A stretch of DNA of 64,000 nucleotides. Origin: a virus. Below, piece after piece: positions 15,357 through 23,273 of the stretch (its first letter is position 1; every line of letters starts with the position of its first letter). The stretch lies in IMG/VR virus record IMGVR_UViG_3300044801_000208, positions 1-64,000 of that record; one strand, 5' to 3'. The notes beneath the pieces are model-generated. The model worked only from the letters and a program-made list of their open reading frames with translations, did no database searches and was not told the DNA's origin. The position numbers and the translations under genes are program-made.

Positions 15357-15560
15357 ATGGGCGGCTGGACGGAGGCGCGGAGCGCGGCTGGCAAGAGGAA
15401 CAGCGGGGTGAAACCTCGGACATGCCCGGTCGGGCACGCCTACGCTGGTGGACCCGCCAAAAGGTGTCCGGAATGTGGAAAAGCCCCGCGCGAGGCAGGG
15501 CTCATATTTGACGGGAAACTGCGGCTAACGGAGATCGTGATGCGTTTCGAGCCGGTCTAA
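15357..15560 (+). CDS. Small zinc-ribbon protein (67 aa)
   Basis: ATG 15357 sits where the transcript of the upstream promoter should begin. The protein contains CPVGHAYAGGPAKRCPECGK, a zinc site made of C/H and CxxC, with a basic N-terminus and a beta-type C-terminus. It is isolated between leftward genes and an IS605-like element. Function unknown. Confidence 0.65.
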   Translation: MGGWTEARSAAGKRNSGVKPRTCPVGHAYAGGPAKRCPECGKAPREAGLIFDGKLRLTEIVMRFEPV

Positions 15561-15567
15561 TGAAACT

Positions 15568-15856
15568 TGATCCCCCCAGAGTGAAACTCTGGGATTCTTA
15601 GGCTACGCATACGTTTACAACCGTTACGTTAGCGCCTAAGGGCCCGATCCGGGCCCACTTGTTGCCCGCCCTTGCGGGCGTTTGCGGCGTTCGCCGAGGT
15701 TTCAAACAGGAACTAGTCCCGTTACAGTTTTGCCCGTTCCGTGCTTGGGCTTTCCAGTTCTCGCTAAGGCATAATACCGCATTTTTTTGGCAAAGGCACG
15801 ATTTCACCCGCTAACCCAGAGTGAAACTCTGGGCTTGCGCTCGTCAGAGCCGGTCA
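15568..15856 (-). mobile_element. Miniature IS605/TnpB element
   Basis: The hairpin CCCAGAGTGAAACTCTGGG is present at both ends (15575-15593 and 15815-15833). The flanking tracts match the complete elements: TTGATC-type right end, and TTGCGC...AGAGCCG left end as at 27543-28709. The interior keeps only the 3' tail of a tnpB gene. This looks like a non-autonomous deletion derivative. Confidence 0.75.
15598..15807 (-). pseudogene. tnpB remnant
   Basis: The C-terminal 25 residues (ARAGNKWARIGPLGANVTVV...CVA) are closely similar to the end of the TnpB protein at 62670-63797. The first about 40 residues do not match TnpB. No RuvC motifs remain, so it cannot be an active nuclease. Confidence 0.7.
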
Positions 15857-15857
15857 C

Positions 15858-16031
15858 ATGGACGAGGAGAGGCTGGGGCAGTTCATCGCGGAGACGAAGC
15901 TGAGGGCGCAAAGGCTGGCGGAGAGCCTGCCGCCCCCGCCGTGGTACAGGCGGGTGTGGTGCGGCGGGGGAAGCGCGGACCTGTGGGACTTCCTGGTGGT
16001 ACTGCTGATCCTGAGGCTGCTGTTCGGCTAG
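15858..16031 (+). CDS. Small tail-anchored membrane protein (57 aa)
   Basis: The frame from ATG 15858 gives MDEERLGQFIAETKLRAQRL, a proline segment (PPPPW), then a C-terminal membrane helix (WDFLVVLLILRLLF). It overlaps the end of dnaX by 4 bp on the opposite strand. No ribosome binding site is obvious because the IS605-like element ends just upstream and may have displaced it. Confidence 0.55.
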   Translation: MDEERLGQFIAETKLRAQRLAESLPPPPWYRRVWCGGGSADLWDFLVVLLILRLLFG

Positions 16032-17155
16032 ACCGCCTCGTCGTCCAGGAGGGCGGCGAGCGGCGAACGCTTGACGGGCGCGGGGGCGGCTGCGGCCAGG
16101 GACGGCTTGATCTGGCGGGGCGTGTGGACGCTCTGCTGCGTCTTGAGCAGCTCGTAGACGATGATCGTGATGACGTCGGCCGGGGCGGCCTGCACGGCTG
16201 CCCACTTCACCAGGACGTCCGCGACCCTGCCCACGTCGGGCAGCCCCATGTATATCTTGTTCAGCTCCTCGTCTTTCGTGTAGATCGACCTGCTGTAGAG
16301 GGAGAGCATGCGCTCGGCCGCCCTGCCGGGCATCTCCTTCCGCACCAGCTCGTCGGCCAGCGTCACCGCCCCCGCCTGGTCGCGGCGGGCTATCGTGAGG
16401 AGCAGGCGCTCGCACAGGTCCTCCATGGACGTGTCCACGACCGTCTTGACGATGTCCGGCGTCACGGTGACGCCGAGCGCCCCGCACGTGTCGAGGTACT
16501 GCACGGCGTCCCTGACGATCCCCTTGGACTGCCTGGCGATGAGCTTCAGCGCGTCCAGCTCGTAGGCGATCTGGTTGGCCGTGGCCACGGACGCGAGGTG
16601 CCCCACCATCGTGCCGTCCGGTATCCTCTCGAACGGGATGCGGATGCAGCGGGAGGCGATGTTCCTTTGGATTGAGCCGACCTGGTTGGTGACGAAGACG
16701 AACACGGAGTCCGTGTTCCCCGACTCAAGCGTCTTGAGGTACGCGCCCCACGCCTCGGGGCTGAGGAAGTGCGCCTCGTCCACCACGGTGACCCTGCGCC
16801 TGCCGATGACTGGGAGGGACAGCGTCGTGTCCACCATCTCCCTGGCCGCCTCGACCCCTGGCCTGACCGCGCCGTCCACCTCGATGAAGTCCGGGTGCTT
16901 GTCTATGCCCTCGTCCCGTATGAGGAGGCAGGAGGGGCACTGCCCGCACCCCAGCTCCTCCGGCTGCCCCGTGCACATGAGCGCCCTGGCGAGCAGGTAC
17001 GCGGTCGTAGTCTTCCCGACCCCGACGACGCCGTAGAGGATCAGGCCCCTGGACAGGAACTTGGTGTTGCGGAGCACGGCCTGGAGCACCTCGATGGGGC
17101 GCTGCTGCCCAATAATCGAACTCCATGCGCTCGGCCTCTGAGCTATTAAATTCAA
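16028..17155 (-). CDS. dnaX: DnaX-like clamp loader subunit
   Basis: TTG 17155 overlaps the stop of the HNH gene upstream (TTGA); 375 aa. It shows the AAA+ clamp-loader pattern: Walker A GVVGVGKTT (about 43-51), zinc site CGQCPSC (about 70-76), Walker B VTVVDEAHFL, sensor 1 VFVTNQ, and SRCIRIPF with the arginine-finger SRC motif. Helical lid and collar regions follow. This is the motor that loads the sliding clamp on DNA. The probable clamp gene is at 26502. The length suits a minimal phage DnaX. Confidence 0.9.
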   Translation of the reverse strand: MNLIAQRPSAWSSIIGQQRPIEVLQAVLRNTKFLSRGLILYGVVGVGKTTTAYLLARALMCTGQPEELGCGQCPSCLLIRDEGIDKHPDFIEVDGAVRPGVEAAREMVDTTLSLPVIGRRRVTVVDEAHFLSPEAWGAYLKTLESGNTDSVFVFVTNQVGSIQRNIASRCIRIPFERIPDGTMVGHLASVATANQIAYELDALKLIARQSKGIVRDAVQYLDTCGALGVTVTPDIVKTVVDTSMEDLCERLLLTIARRDQAGAVTLADELVRKEMPGRAAERMLSLYSRSIYTKDEELNKIYMGLPDVGRVADVLVKWAAVQAAPADVITIIVYELLKTQQSVHTPRQIKPSLAAAAPAPVKRSPLAALLDDEAV

Positions 17156-17442
17156 GCAGCTACTCCTTTCTTCGTTTGAAAACCGCCTGCTTTGATTAAG
17201 TAAGCGACAAATTCTTCATAAGGCATAGTTCGCTTCGCTTTATTGCAGACTACGCAGCACGAAACGACATTAGCTGAAAAATATCCAAGACGGTTGTTCT
17301 TGCGGTCAATTCCGTTATAAACACAGGCATTGCAGCAGCCCGGCGCGTCTGAGTAGTCCTCAAGGTTGCGGATGCGGGCGCTCACGTAGTTGCCGCACTC
17401 GCACGTCCAGGAGAACCCGTAGCTCCACTTGTTGACCCACAT
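17152..17442 (-). CDS. Truncated HNH homing endonuclease fused to a foreign N-terminus
   Basis: A 96-aa frame. The C-terminal 60 residues (CVYNGIDRKNNRLGYFSANV, CCVVCNKAKRTMPYEEFVAY) match the end of the HNH family at 11549 and 29116. The N-terminal 38 residues (MWVNKWSYGFSWTCECGNYV) do not contain the middle CxYCG part of that family, so an internal deletion or fusion with another short gene has occurred. Activity is doubtful. Its stop overlaps the dnaX start. Confidence 0.7.
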   Translation of the reverse strand: MWVNKWSYGFSWTCECGNYVSARIRNLEDYSDAPGCCNACVYNGIDRKNNRLGYFSANVVSCCVVCNKAKRTMPYEEFVAYLIKAGGFQTKKGVAA

Positions 17443-17488
17443 GTCAGACGACTCCGCTGGTAGGCGGCCTGAATCCCTGCTGCGCGGC

Positions 17489-17893
17489 CTACGCCTGGAG
17501 CACCTTGCTGAACTTGTAGAAGGCGTCCGCCGTGAGGTCGGACATGCCCTCCCTCTGGTAGTCCCCGAGGGTCCTGGGGTCGACGAAGCGCACCTCCGTC
17601 AGGCTCGCGCCCGGCGTCGGCTCGCCGCCCAGCCAGTCCGCGAAGCAGAAGACGGCCACGCGGTGGTCGCCAGGCTCCACGACCTCGGACAGGAACAATA
17701 CCTGCTTGGGCTGCACCTGGAGCCCGGTCTCCTCAAGCGTGACGCGCTCGGAGGTCTTGATGACCTGCTCGTTGTCGGCGATGTAGCCGCTCGGGATGAC
17801 CCACTTGCCCGCGTCGGGGCCGGACTTGGCCTTGCCTATCAGGACGTTGACGGCGTCCTTCATGATGATCGTCGCTACCTCGAGCTGCGGCAT
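17489..17893 (-). CDS. Nudix hydrolase
   Basis: ATG 17893; 134 aa. A Nudix-like box runs from GYIADNE to LEETGL, fitting GX5EX7-R-x-x-x-EExG, except that the usual Glu after Arg is Val. The fold pattern (beta-rich start, SEVVEPGDHRVAVFCFADW) is typical. Nudix enzymes hydrolyse nucleoside diphosphates linked to another group; in phages they clean up nucleotide pools or remove RNA caps. Its start overlaps the lipoprotein stop (TAATG). Confidence 0.85.
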   Translation of the reverse strand: MPQLEVATIIMKDAVNVLIGKAKSGPDAGKWVIPSGYIADNEQVIKTSERVTLEETGLQVQPKQVLFLSEVVEPGDHRVAVFCFADWLGGEPTPGASLTEVRFVDPRTLGDYQREGMSDLTADAFYKFSKVLQA

Positions 17894-18183
17894 TACTTTT
17901 TCTCCCCGTTGCTGCAAGTGTTGGGCATCAGGACCAGGCCGCCGGAGTACCCCTCTTTCGCGAGGAGGTATTGGCACTTCGTGTCCTTGTCAGTGATCGT
18001 CCACAGCTCGGGGGTGAAGGTATCCGTCTTCTTGCGGTTCGCGATCTCGAACCTGTCCGTCTGCGTGTACTGCACGTCCGGAGTCGGCTTCTTGGCGGAG
18101 TCGTCCCCGCAGTTGGTCATGGCGATTACGCCAAAACCGGCGACCAGAAGCAACACCCACCAAAACTTCTGTTCCCAACTCAT
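17893..18183 (-). CDS. Putative lipoprotein, DUF6440-like
   Basis: ATG 18183 with GGAGAT just upstream; 96 aa. A hydrophobic signal (WWVLLLVAGFGVIAMTNC) ends in a lipobox-like cysteine at residue 25. The mature part has DRFEIANRK and LWTITDKDTKCQYLLAKEGY, then SGGLVLMPN, the pattern I associate with DUF6440. Likely exported and lipid-anchored. A 17-bp direct repeat (17877-17893 and 18209-18225) brackets the gene. Confidence 0.65.
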   Translation of the reverse strand: MSWEQKFWWVLLLVAGFGVIAMTNCGDDSAKKPTPDVQYTQTDRFEIANRKKTDTFTPELWTITDKDTKCQYLLAKEGYSGGLVLMPNTCSNGEKK

Positions 18184-18204
18184 ATCTCCGTGACCTCCTG
18201 GACC

Positions 18205-18621
18205 TCGGACCTCGAGCTGCGGCATCAGTTCTCCTTAAGTACTCAATCAAGCCGAGTATGCGAGCTTCGTTTTCTTGGAGCATAGCCAGCCCCACGTTGC
18301 ATCCGTTGCACAATAGACCACGGAATCTTCCCGTAGCGTGATCATGCCTATGCGCCAGTTCTTTCTGCGGTTTCCGGGTGTAGTTGATCCGCAGCCGGGG
18401 TTTGCACACTTGCCACTTTGTACCTTGAGCTGTTCTTCAGCCTTCTCAGGGGTCAAGCCGTAGAGCTTCAGCTTTGAGCGCCTATTCTGTTCGGCTCTTC
18501 GCTCTTTGTGAGCAGCGCCCCATCGCGCCGCCTTTGCTAATCTCTTCTTCCGGTGCCTGGCGTAGGACTCCCGTGTCCTTCTATTCTGGCAGGCGCGGCA
18601 CTGCGCGTACCCCTTCTCCAT
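18205..18621 (-). pseudogene. Endonuclease VII-like gene with frameshift
   Basis: The first frame from ATG 18621 has CRAC, LYGLTPEKAEEQLKVQSGKC and NPGCG. The nuclease core ELAHRHDHATGRFRGLLCNG and CNVGLAM continues one frame over. One extra A in the AAA run near 18360 would restore a recombination endonuclease VII-type protein (DHDHxTGxxRGLLCxxCN). Coding-like sequence with CKYGHLVAGDNIK extends upstream of ATG 18621 without a start codon. The C-terminal end is unclear. Confidence 0.65.
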
Positions 18622-18698
18622 CTTGATGTTGTCACCCGCTACTAAATGCCCGTACTTGCATGTTTTAGGTGTAGGTAGTCTATTTTGTAATCCGCAAC

Positions 18699-19043
18699 CT
18701 ACGGAATTTCAGCGACCTCCGCTATCTGTGAAGTCACTATCGTTTTGCCGTCAACTACGAATTCAAGAAACATCCCGCGCCCCACGAAGTTCATCTTCAG
18801 CATGCTGCCGCCGAAGTTGGACCCAGAGATGATGCACTTGACGGGCGTGGGGCAGTACTTCGCGTTCCCCGATATGTAGAGCAGCTTGTCCTCGCGGCGC
18901 TCGATCGTGTACAGCGTGTTCTTGGTCTGGACCAGCAGCTTCCTCCCGACGGCGAGGTTGTCCAGGAACACGCCCCCGGCCAGCTCGCTCTCCGCGATGG
19001 CGGCATTGACCTCGTCGCTGAGGTTAGGATGCGGCTGGAACAT
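18699..19043 (-). CDS. Conserved phage-type hypothetical protein (114 aa)
   Basis: From ATG 19043, a beta-rich protein with VGRKLLVQTKNTLYTIERRE, LLYISGNAKYCPTPVKC, GSNFGGSMLKMNFVGRGM and LEFV. I recall similar hypothetical proteins in phages and bacteria but know no function. It starts 20 bp inside the end of the upstream gene. Confidence 0.65.
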   Translation of the reverse strand: MFQPHPNLSDEVNAAIAESELAGGVFLDNLAVGRKLLVQTKNTLYTIERREDKLLYISGNAKYCPTPVKCIISGSNFGGSMLKMNFVGRGMFLEFVVDGKTIVTSQIAEVAEIP

Positions 19044-19293
19044 GGAATACCTCCGCGTCCTCCGCGTCCTCCGGCGTCACGCAGGCCCGGTTGAGCTCGG
19101 AGGCCACGCGCTCCAGCAGGTTGGACTTCTCCGCGATGATGTTCATGATGATGTCGCTGGCGAAGTACTTGTTCTCGCCTGTGCGGTTGGTCTCGATTTC
19201 CGCCCAACGGTACAGGTCGCGGCGGTGCTCCTCAAGCTGCGCTTGCAGCGCCTTGACCTTCTGCTCAAGGTACTCAATGACGTGCCCGCGCAT
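19024..19293 (-). CDS. Helical hypothetical protein (89 aa)
   Basis: ATG 19293 overlaps the end of the upstream 400-aa gene by one base. An N-terminal coiled-coil segment (VIEYLEQKVKALQAQLEEHR) and a helical middle (SDIIMNIIAEKSNLLERVAS) suggest a small helical bundle. No family recognised. Confidence 0.65.
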   Translation of the reverse strand: MRGHVIEYLEQKVKALQAQLEEHRRDLYRWAEIETNRTGENKYFASDIIMNIIAEKSNLLERVASELNRACVTPEDAEDAEVFHVPAAS

Positions 19294-20495
19294 CAGAGGT
19301 TCTCCTCCCCGATCGCGTGCTCGTACGCGAGCATGCCGAACTTCTCCTTGTCCAGCTGGAGCGTCTCCGTCACGTTGTCGATGAAGAGGTACACGGCCCC
19401 CTTCATGGCGACGTGCCATTCGAACCAGTAGTCCCTGATGCTCAGGTCCCCACGGTCCTTGGCGTGCTTCTTCATGGCCTTCTTGAACTGCGGCAGGTCG
19501 AACCCGCGCAGCGCGGCCGCCCCCGCGTCGGAGATGTTGGCCTTGTCGTTGATGTCGATCGTGAACAGGTCGGTGCGGCGCTGCTTCTCCACGTCCTTCT
19601 TGGTGATCCAGGAGTCGAGCTCCTGGAAGACCACGGCTGCGGACGCCACGGTCGCGCCGTCCACCAGGTTCATCAGGGTGAACGCCGTGCTCACGCTGGC
19701 CTCGCTGGACGGCTCGGACGCGACGAACAGGCGCACCTTGGCGGGCGTCGTCAGCCCGGCCCACTTCCCGGTGTCCAGCTCGGACATGGCGAAGTAGCCG
19801 GAGACGATGCTCTCCAGCATCTTGTCCTCCAGCTTCTCTATCTCGTCGCCCCTGAAGCGGCGCAGGTCGTCGGCCCTGGACTGCATCTGGGCGTGGAACT
19901 TGTTCTTCCCGTTGACCTCGTTGAGGAACTTGGTCGGCCAGTCGTAGCCGCCGAACTGCCAGGAGAGGTTGTACACCTCGGCCCCGAGCGCCTGGAGCTT
20001 GGCCCTCAGCTCGCCGATGTGCTCCTCCTTGGTCGTGAGCGCGAAGACGCGCTCCGCGTTGAAGTCCACGAGCACGGGGAACTGCTTGCGGGAGGCGACG
20101 GCGGAGGCCTCCACGCGCTCGTCCACCAGCTTCTTCTCGTCCTTGGTCAGGAACTTGAACGGCTTCTCGGAGAGCTCGTACGCGAGGCTCTCCTGCTTGG
20201 ACTTGGGGTCCGTCACGTCCTCGTGGTCGTTGAGGCAGAACCACAGCCCGTAGACGCCCTCGCCGAGCCTGAAGTCCGCGCTGGTGACCTCCAGCCCGGC
20301 CGTGATGGCCGTGTCCTTCTCGTCCAGGCGCGGGTTGCCGAACGGGTTGATGCCCGAGGTCGGTACGCCGTCCTGGAGCGCCTGCGCCACCGCGCTCGCC
20401 TGGCTCACGCCGACGAAGCTGTCCAGCGCGGCGGACACCGACGACTCTGTGTCCTTCTTGATCCCGAACACCGCCCACGAGCCTCTTCCGAACAT
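19293..20495 (-). CDS. Hypothetical protein (400 aa), weakly RdgC-like
   Basis: ATG 20495. The order of elements recalls RdgC-type recombination-associated proteins: a beta-rich N-terminal part with WFCLNDHEDV, then SRKQFPVLVDFNAERVFALT, a helical segment with EHIGELRAKLQALGAEVYNL, and a long C-terminal alpha/beta part. The similarity is weak, so I do not assign it. A DNA-binding or recombination role would suit the replication neighbourhood. It overlaps its upstream neighbour by one base. Confidence 0.6.
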   Translation of the reverse strand: MFGRGSWAVFGIKKDTESSVSAALDSFVGVSQASAVAQALQDGVPTSGINPFGNPRLDEKDTAITAGLEVTSADFRLGEGVYGLWFCLNDHEDVTDPKSKQESLAYELSEKPFKFLTKDEKKLVDERVEASAVASRKQFPVLVDFNAERVFALTTKEEHIGELRAKLQALGAEVYNLSWQFGGYDWPTKFLNEVNGKNKFHAQMQSRADDLRRFRGDEIEKLEDKMLESIVSGYFAMSELDTGKWAGLTTPAKVRLFVASEPSSEASVSTAFTLMNLVDGATVASAAVVFQELDSWITKKDVEKQRRTDLFTIDINDKANISDAGAAALRGFDLPQFKKAMKKHAKDRGDLSIRDYWFEWHVAMKGAVYLFIDNVTETLQLDKEKFGMLAYEHAIGEENL

Positions 20496-20842
20496 TAGTT
20501 CTCCTCGTCCAGCACTTGCTTGGTGAGCGTCATGCCCGTAGTGGCGATCTCCTCGCCCTTCTTGGCCAGGGCCTCAAGGAGCCTGGTGCGCAGGAAGTAC
20601 GCCTCGCTGACCACGTCCTCCCCGACACCTACGACAGCGATGTGGGTCTTGACGGGGTTGCCCTGCTCCGAGACCTCGTTCAGGTCGATGAACCAGCCCG
20701 AGACCTTCATGATGTACTCGTCCATGAGCTGGTCAATCGTGGCTGTCGCCGCGAGCTCCTCGGTGAGCTCGGCGTCGCCCTCTAGCGTGGCGTCAGTAGT
20801 GTCGTGAAGCACTGGGGGTAGGTCTTCGTACGTGTCTGCCAT
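20495..20842 (-). CDS. Acidic hypothetical protein (115 aa)
   Basis: From ATG 20842. An acidic N-terminus (MADTYEDLPPVLHDTTDATL) is followed by an alpha/beta segment (DEYIMKVSGWFIDLNEV, THIAVVGVGEDV) and helices. Co-transcribed with the following 400-aa gene (1 bp overlap). No family recognised. Confidence 0.6.
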   Translation of the reverse strand: MADTYEDLPPVLHDTTDATLEGDAELTEELAATATIDQLMDEYIMKVSGWFIDLNEVSEQGNPVKTHIAVVGVGEDVVSEAYFLRTRLLEALAKKGEEIATTGMTLTKQVLDEEN

Positions 20843-20844
20843 GG

Positions 20845-21135
20845 TTAGCCTGCCTTCTTGATGAGTTCCTGCGGCGTCGCAGCCTTGTCGGCTGACGTCA
20901 CCTTGCCCTTGTGTGGCCCGGCGGGCTGCCGCTCCTCGCCCTCAAGGTGCCACGTCGCCTCCTCCGCCTGCTCGTCCTCGGGGCGGATGAGCGCCTCGAC
21001 CTTCTCAGCGCAGTCGCGGTAGTACTTAATGCCCGCCTGCTGGTCGGGGGTGAGTTGGCCCGCGATGTCGCCGCGTGCGGCGATGGCGTTGGCCTGCCTG
21101 TGGTACTTGGTCGCTACTTCTCTGAGTCCGTTCAT
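20845..21135 (-). CDS. Hypothetical helical protein (96 aa)
   Basis: ATG 21135 overlaps the stop of the small gene upstream (ATGA). The N-terminal half is helical (GLREVATKYHRQANAIAARG, GIKYYRDCAEKVEALI) and the C-terminal half is polar and probably disordered. No family recognised. Confidence 0.6.
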   Translation of the reverse strand: MNGLREVATKYHRQANAIAARGDIAGQLTPDQQAGIKYYRDCAEKVEALIRPEDEQAEEATWHLEGEERQPAGPHKGKVTSADKAATPQELIKKAG

Positions 21136-21262
21136 CCGAACACCTTCTTCATCAGGTTGTCTATGGCCTTCTGTCGCCTTCGGCGCTGCCACTTCCTCGG
21201 GGTCGCTCTCCCGGAGCTCGCGGTCCCTGGACTGCTTGAGTTGCGATGAGCACTGGAGGCAT
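21132..21262 (-). CDS. Small CxxC protein, frameshifted and without clear start
   Basis: A protein-like reading PCLQCSSQLKQSRDRELRES continues one frame over as RKWQRRRRQKAIDNLMKKVF to a TGA at 21132. One C less in the CCCC run at about 21202-21206 would join the parts. A ribosome binding site (AAGGAAAAAGG) precedes an ATG at 21262, but that ATG is not in frame with PCLQC, so a second indel is needed. Low certainty. Confidence 0.35.
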
Positions 21263-21280
21263 GGTTTTCCTTTTTCCTTT

Positions 21281-21769
21281 TTAAGCGAGTTTTTCCGAGA
21301 GAAAATCCCTCACGGTCTTGTCTATTCTGTCCCTGAGCTCGGTGCTGTGCAGGAGCAGGAAGGCCTTGGTCTGCTCGGTGCCGAAGTCCCCGCCCTTGGC
21401 TTTGGTGACCAGCCTACCGAGCAGGCGGAGCCTCTGGGTCGGGTACTCCACGCGGACGCCGTCGTACGGCAGCGCCTTCGGCGATCCGCCCTTGGGGAAG
21501 CCCGCCGCGTCGCGCACGGCCGTCCAGAGCTCGCCTGCGTCGTAGGGTATCTGCCTCATCCCGTCTTCGAACTCGTCCCCGAACTCAGTGCGGTGCAGGG
21601 GGCGGTCCGGCGTCCAGTGCGCGGCGTAGTACAGGTCGCGCACGGCGTCCCTCAGGTTCGTGAACTGCTGCTTTGCGGCCTCATAGGCTTCGTTGGGGAC
21701 GACCAGTTTCTTGTCGTGCTTGGCCATGTAGCCGCGCTGCGTCAGCTCGAACGATTCTTTTGCCTTCAT
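21281..21769 (-). CDS. Hypothetical protein (162 aa)
   Basis: ATG 21769, with GTATTAG ending 8 nt upstream (one of the recurring start-proximal motifs). Mostly helical (NEAYEAAKQQFTNLRDAVRD, TKAFLLLHSTELRDRIDKTV) with a central DGVRVEYPTQRLRLLGRLV. No family recognised. It follows a gene scar left by a homing endonuclease. Confidence 0.65.
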   Translation of the reverse strand: MKAKESFELTQRGYMAKHDKKLVVPNEAYEAAKQQFTNLRDAVRDLYYAAHWTPDRPLHRTEFGDEFEDGMRQIPYDAGELWTAVRDAAGFPKGGSPKALPYDGVRVEYPTQRLRLLGRLVTKAKGGDFGTEQTKAFLLLHSTELRDRIDKTVRDFLSEKLA

Positions 21770-21785
21770 ATTCCCTCTAATACTG

Positions 21786-21935
21786 TCATTTGCCCACCAG
21801 CTCCCCGTCTGGCTCGGGCTCGGGGGCGAGCGGGTCGTCGTCAAAACCCCAGTGCCGCCAGTCACCCGAGATATGGTCGTCCTTCGGGACGTGGGCGAAC
21901 CAGCAGCAGAAGGCCGCCGTCGTCCCCGCTTAGTA
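21786..21935 (-). pseudogene. 3' fragment of a lost gene
   Basis: A coding-like frame without any start: AAFCCWFAHVPKDDHISGDW...FDDDPLAPEPEPDGELVGK and a stop at 21786. Its 5' end abuts the HNH remnant at about 21940, so the original gene was probably cut by an endonuclease insertion followed by deletion. Confidence 0.5.
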
Positions 21936-21939
21936 AGAC

Positions 21940-22015
21940 CGACCCGTTGCAGCACGGTCAGTCTGCCAAATCTCTGCCCGGTCAGATTGAGTGCGTTATC
22001 TGCTTGATTTTTCAA
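21940..22015 (-). pseudogene. 5' remnant of an HNH homing endonuclease
   Basis: From TTG 22015 the frame reads NALNLTGQRFGRLTVLQRVG, the characteristic start of the HNH family present at 11549 and 29116. Similarity ends after about 27 residues at the junction with the gene fragment above. Confidence 0.65.
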
Positions 22016-22364
22016 GGTATTTATTGCTGACCAGTTTCAAAACCACCCTTCCCAGTTTCCAATGCTTTCGTTCTTTCAAAGGTTTTATGACAATACCTTC
22101 TCTTACATGGTTGGCCCCCTTGACGAGGGACTGCCCGTCAGCGAGGGCCTGGAGCTTCTCGAAATCGAACGGCATGACCCCTAGCGACGGGGCGCGGCGC
22201 TCCTCCGGCAGGGCCGCGACGAACTCCTCGGCGTCCATGTACTCTGGCCCCCTGAGGATGTCGAAGGCGCGGAAGAAGAGCTGCCCCTGCTTGGCCCCGT
22301 ACTTGAGGGGCTGGACCCAGCCGAACACCTCGCCGTACAGGACGTGCTCGGGGTTCGTGATCAT
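21996..22364 (-). CDS. RNA ligase, C-terminal half only
   Basis: ATG 22364 overlaps the upstream stop (ATGA); 122 aa. It has LYGEVFGWVQPLKYG (motif III-like), FDIL, then GANHVREGIVIKPL (motif IV) and KLVSNKYLEK (motif V) of the Rnl2-like RNA ligase / nucleotidyltransferase fold. The N-terminal part with the nucleotide-accepting lysine (motif I, KxxG) is missing, and the upstream frame encodes an unrelated protein. It may be a relic, or may work with another polypeptide. Confidence 0.75.
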   Translation of the reverse strand: MITNPEHVLYGEVFGWVQPLKYGAKQGQLFFRAFDILRGPEYMDAEEFVAALPEERRAPSLGVMPFDFEKLQALADGQSLVKGANHVREGIVIKPLKERKHWKLGRVVLKLVSNKYLEKSSR

Positions 22365-22729
22365 ACAGGTCGGTTGGTGTCGTCAGCGTGCAGCTTCCAT
22401 GCGATCGCGTCGAAGTCCATCAGGTAGAAGTCGTCCGGCCTCGGGCGCTTGTCGTCCACGTCCATGAGCCTGCGCCACCGCTTCCTCTCGTCCGTCAGGT
22501 GACAACGCTTGGGCTTCTCGCCGTTGACCTTGATGCCCGGCTGGAAGTTCCCGTCGCCGTCCGCGAAGAACGCGGTCCACCGCGACACCCCCGCGCTCCC
22601 GAGGTAGTTCCACAGCGCGAACAGGTCCTCCAGGGCCAAGGCCTGCGCCTCGGTCAGGGTCTCGAACTCCACCGTCAACTTCCTATACTCCGCCTGTGCC
22701 GTCCTGGTATCCGTCCTTTTCCTCGTCAC
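22361..22729 (-). CDS. Hypothetical protein (122 aa)
   Basis: The reading contains KLTVEFETLTEAQALALEDL, then NYLGSAGVSRWTAFFADGDG and NFQPGIKVNGEKP, a pattern I have seen in phage hypothetical proteins. The start is uncertain (GTG or ATG near 22729). It overlaps the upstream gene by 47 bp, which suggests a later start or an unusual junction. Confidence 0.55.
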   Translation of the reverse strand: MTRKRTDTRTAQAEYRKLTVEFETLTEAQALALEDLFALWNYLGSAGVSRWTAFFADGDGNFQPGIKVNGEKPKRCHLTDERKRWRRLMDVDDKRPRPDDFYLMDFDAIAWKLHADDTNRPV

Positions 22730-23030
22730 CCTCGCCTTCCAGCTCTTCCTGTATGTACCGCTGCTCCGCCGCGATCATCCTCTTGAGGTTCTGCCTCACC
22801 CGCAGCTGGTATTCGCGCACGAAGTTGTCGTAGACCTCTGGCTGCTGGAACCTGTGGCGGTACAGCGTGGTCCACTTGTCCATGTACGCCTCGACCGCGA
22901 AGTCCGCCTCGTGCATCACGATTTCGATAGCGATCGGGTCGGTGGGGTTGAACTTCTGGTCGAAGACGGGCTTCTCCTCGTCCGCCCGGCACAGCTTGGT
23001 CAGCTCGAGGATCAACTCTACGTCGCTCAC
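22683..23030 (-). CDS. Hypothetical helical protein (115 aa)
   Basis: GTG 23030. The inverted repeat CACGG/CCGTG around GTATTAC ends directly at the start codon and there is no ribosome binding site, suggesting a leaderless transcript. The protein is acidic and helical (IVMHEADFAVEAYMDKW, EYQLRVRQNLKRMIAAEQRY) with a polar tail. No family recognised. Confidence 0.6.
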   Translation of the reverse strand: MSDVELILELTKLCRADEEKPVFDQKFNPTDPIAIEIVMHEADFAVEAYMDKWTTLYRHRFQQPEVYDNFVREYQLRVRQNLKRMIAAEQRYIQEELEGEGDEEKDGYQDGTGGV

Positions 23031-23084
23031 ACGGAGTAATACCGTGGGCGTGGCGGAAAGGCTGATTTTGGAGGGAAATCAGGG

Positions 23085-23273
23085 CTACTTGTGCATCTGC
23101 TCGTACAGCTCTATGTGGCACGCGCCGAGGTCCTTCTGCGCTCCGCTCATGGTCTCGAGCTGCTTCACCAGCTCAGTCCGTTGTTTGCCGATCACGCTGT
23201 CCTGGTAGAACACAGTCATCGCCAGGATCGCCGCCGCCAGCCCCAGCAGCAACGACGCTTTTCGATCTGTCAC
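23085..23273 (-). CDS. Small membrane-anchored protein (62 aa), Rz1/spanin-like size
   Basis: GTG 23273 gives VTDRKASLLLGLAAAILAMT, one N-terminal membrane helix, then a charged helix (KQRTELVKQLETMSGAQKDL). A holin, spanin partner or other small envelope protein would fit; nothing is diagnostic. The start overlaps the preceding small frame. Confidence 0.5.
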   Translation of the reverse strand: MTDRKASLLLGLAAAILAMTVFYQDSVIGKQRTELVKQLETMSGAQKDLGACHIELYEQMHK

